A DNA stretch of 64,000 bases from Ohtaekwangia kribbensis (GTDB lineage: Bacteria; Bacteroidota; Bacteroidia; Cytophagales; Cyclobacteriaceae). The stretch is taken from NCBI RefSeq assembly GCF_042676245.1, contig NZ_JBHTKA010000008.1, forward strand, positions 620,001 to 684,000, given 5' to 3'. The position numbers and the translations under genes are program-made. The notes under the pieces were generated by a model. It ran no database searches and was not told where the DNA came from. It worked only from the letters and a program-made list of their open reading frames with translations. Position 1 is the stretch's first letter. Every line of letters starts with the position of its first letter. Of this stretch, positions 63,785 to 64,000 are shown piece by piece.

Positions 63785-63811
63785 ATCCCCTTAAGAAATT
63801 CCTAAGGGGAT
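63785..63811 (-). terminator. Rho-independent terminator of the desaturase gene
   Basis: A 9-bp perfect stem (63785-63793 with 63803-63811), 9-base loop and, on the minus strand, a following T run. It lies 29 bases after the desaturase stop. Confidence 0.8.
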
Positions 63812-63839
63812 CTGTAAATACTTCTTTAGATATGTTTTA

Positions 63840-64000
63840 TCAGGCAGCCTTCTTCACATTTTCAAGGCTTACTTCTTTGCGTCTGGCAATCTGAATAATG
63901 TTTAGTTTGTCCAGCACCTTAATAACTAAATAGGTTGGATCGATCTCGTGCCAGCGAATTCCACCGAAGTTTGCGCGGCCTCCGTGCTTGTGGTGGTTGT
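63840..64000 (-). CDS. Fatty acid / acyl-CoA desaturase, C-terminal end (cut by window edge)
   Basis: The last 53 codons only. The deduced end reads NHHKHGGRANFGGIRWHE then IDPTYLVIKVLDKLNII. The start of this fragment is the third histidine box (N-H-H) of membrane fatty-acid desaturases, which with GGRANFGGIRWHEIDPT is typical of delta-9 acyl-CoA desaturases. The enzyme inserts a double bond in membrane fatty acids. The rest lies outside the window. Confidence 0.8.
   Translation of the reverse strand, partial: NHHKHGGRANFGGIRWHEIDPTYLVIKVLDKLNIIQIARRKEVSLENVKKAA

Overview
The window reads as chromosomal DNA of a Bacteroidota bacterium, most likely of the order Cytophagales. The pointers are a C-terminal type IX secretion (T9SS) sorting domain on a 1.3-kb-residue surface protein, a PorE-like OmpA lipoprotein, families largely confined to this phylum (DUF4175, DUF2911, DUF6263, the annotated 'ABC transporter ATPase' beside Hdr-like genes), weak Shine-Dalgarno sequences, and Bacteroidota gene order around mnmG. 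The taxonomic rank is an inference from protein families, not from a 16S gene. I see no prophage, insertion sequence, CRISPR array or defence island; it is mostly core genome.

Layout. 1-9 kb: the end of radA, a UbiA prenyltransferase, a Tat-exported sugar isomerase-like lipoprotein, a geranylgeranyl-reductase-like flavoenzyme, a degenerate receiver protein, a tandem retropepsin-PDZ protein, a LOG-family enzyme, an untracked 40-residue membrane protein, DUF2911 and a PD40 protein. 9-14 kb: a divergent HisA paralogue, purM, rpiB, tatC and glyA. 14-17 kb: a three-gene TPM-domain array with a DinB-like gene. 17-24 kb: UPF0316, DUF6263, GH3, lptB, recJ, a collagen-like protein and a SPOR-like coiled coil. 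24-33 kb: fumC, DUF4382, a solute-binding protein, an ECF sigma factor with a membrane partner, an FtsX-type permease, comF and an AhpD-like pair.

33-44 kb is one plus-strand run: DUF4175, an RsbW-like kinase, ybeY, mnmG, a methyltransferase, a Big_5 lipoprotein and a TPR protein. Three perfect GTTCCACGTGGAAC palindromes (parS-like) lie between ybeY and mnmG. A 254-bp AT-rich spacer at 42.06-42.31 kb carries a perfect TTATCCACA DnaA box and several near matches, with another perfect box at 44.23 kb. Together these make an origin-proximal segregation and replication region the most interesting candidate in the window; dnaA, parA and parB are not present here.

44-64 kb: the T9SS cargo, an AAA ATPase with a MOSC protein, a MarR regulator followed by a complete beta-oxidation operon (FadB-like, thiolase, acyl-CoA dehydrogenase), small membrane and secreted proteins, PhoD, a PorE-like protein, an HdrB/HdrC-like electron-transfer cluster, tRNA-Phe(GAA), and the end of a fatty-acid desaturase. 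Many transcription units end in clear hairpin terminators, which I list.
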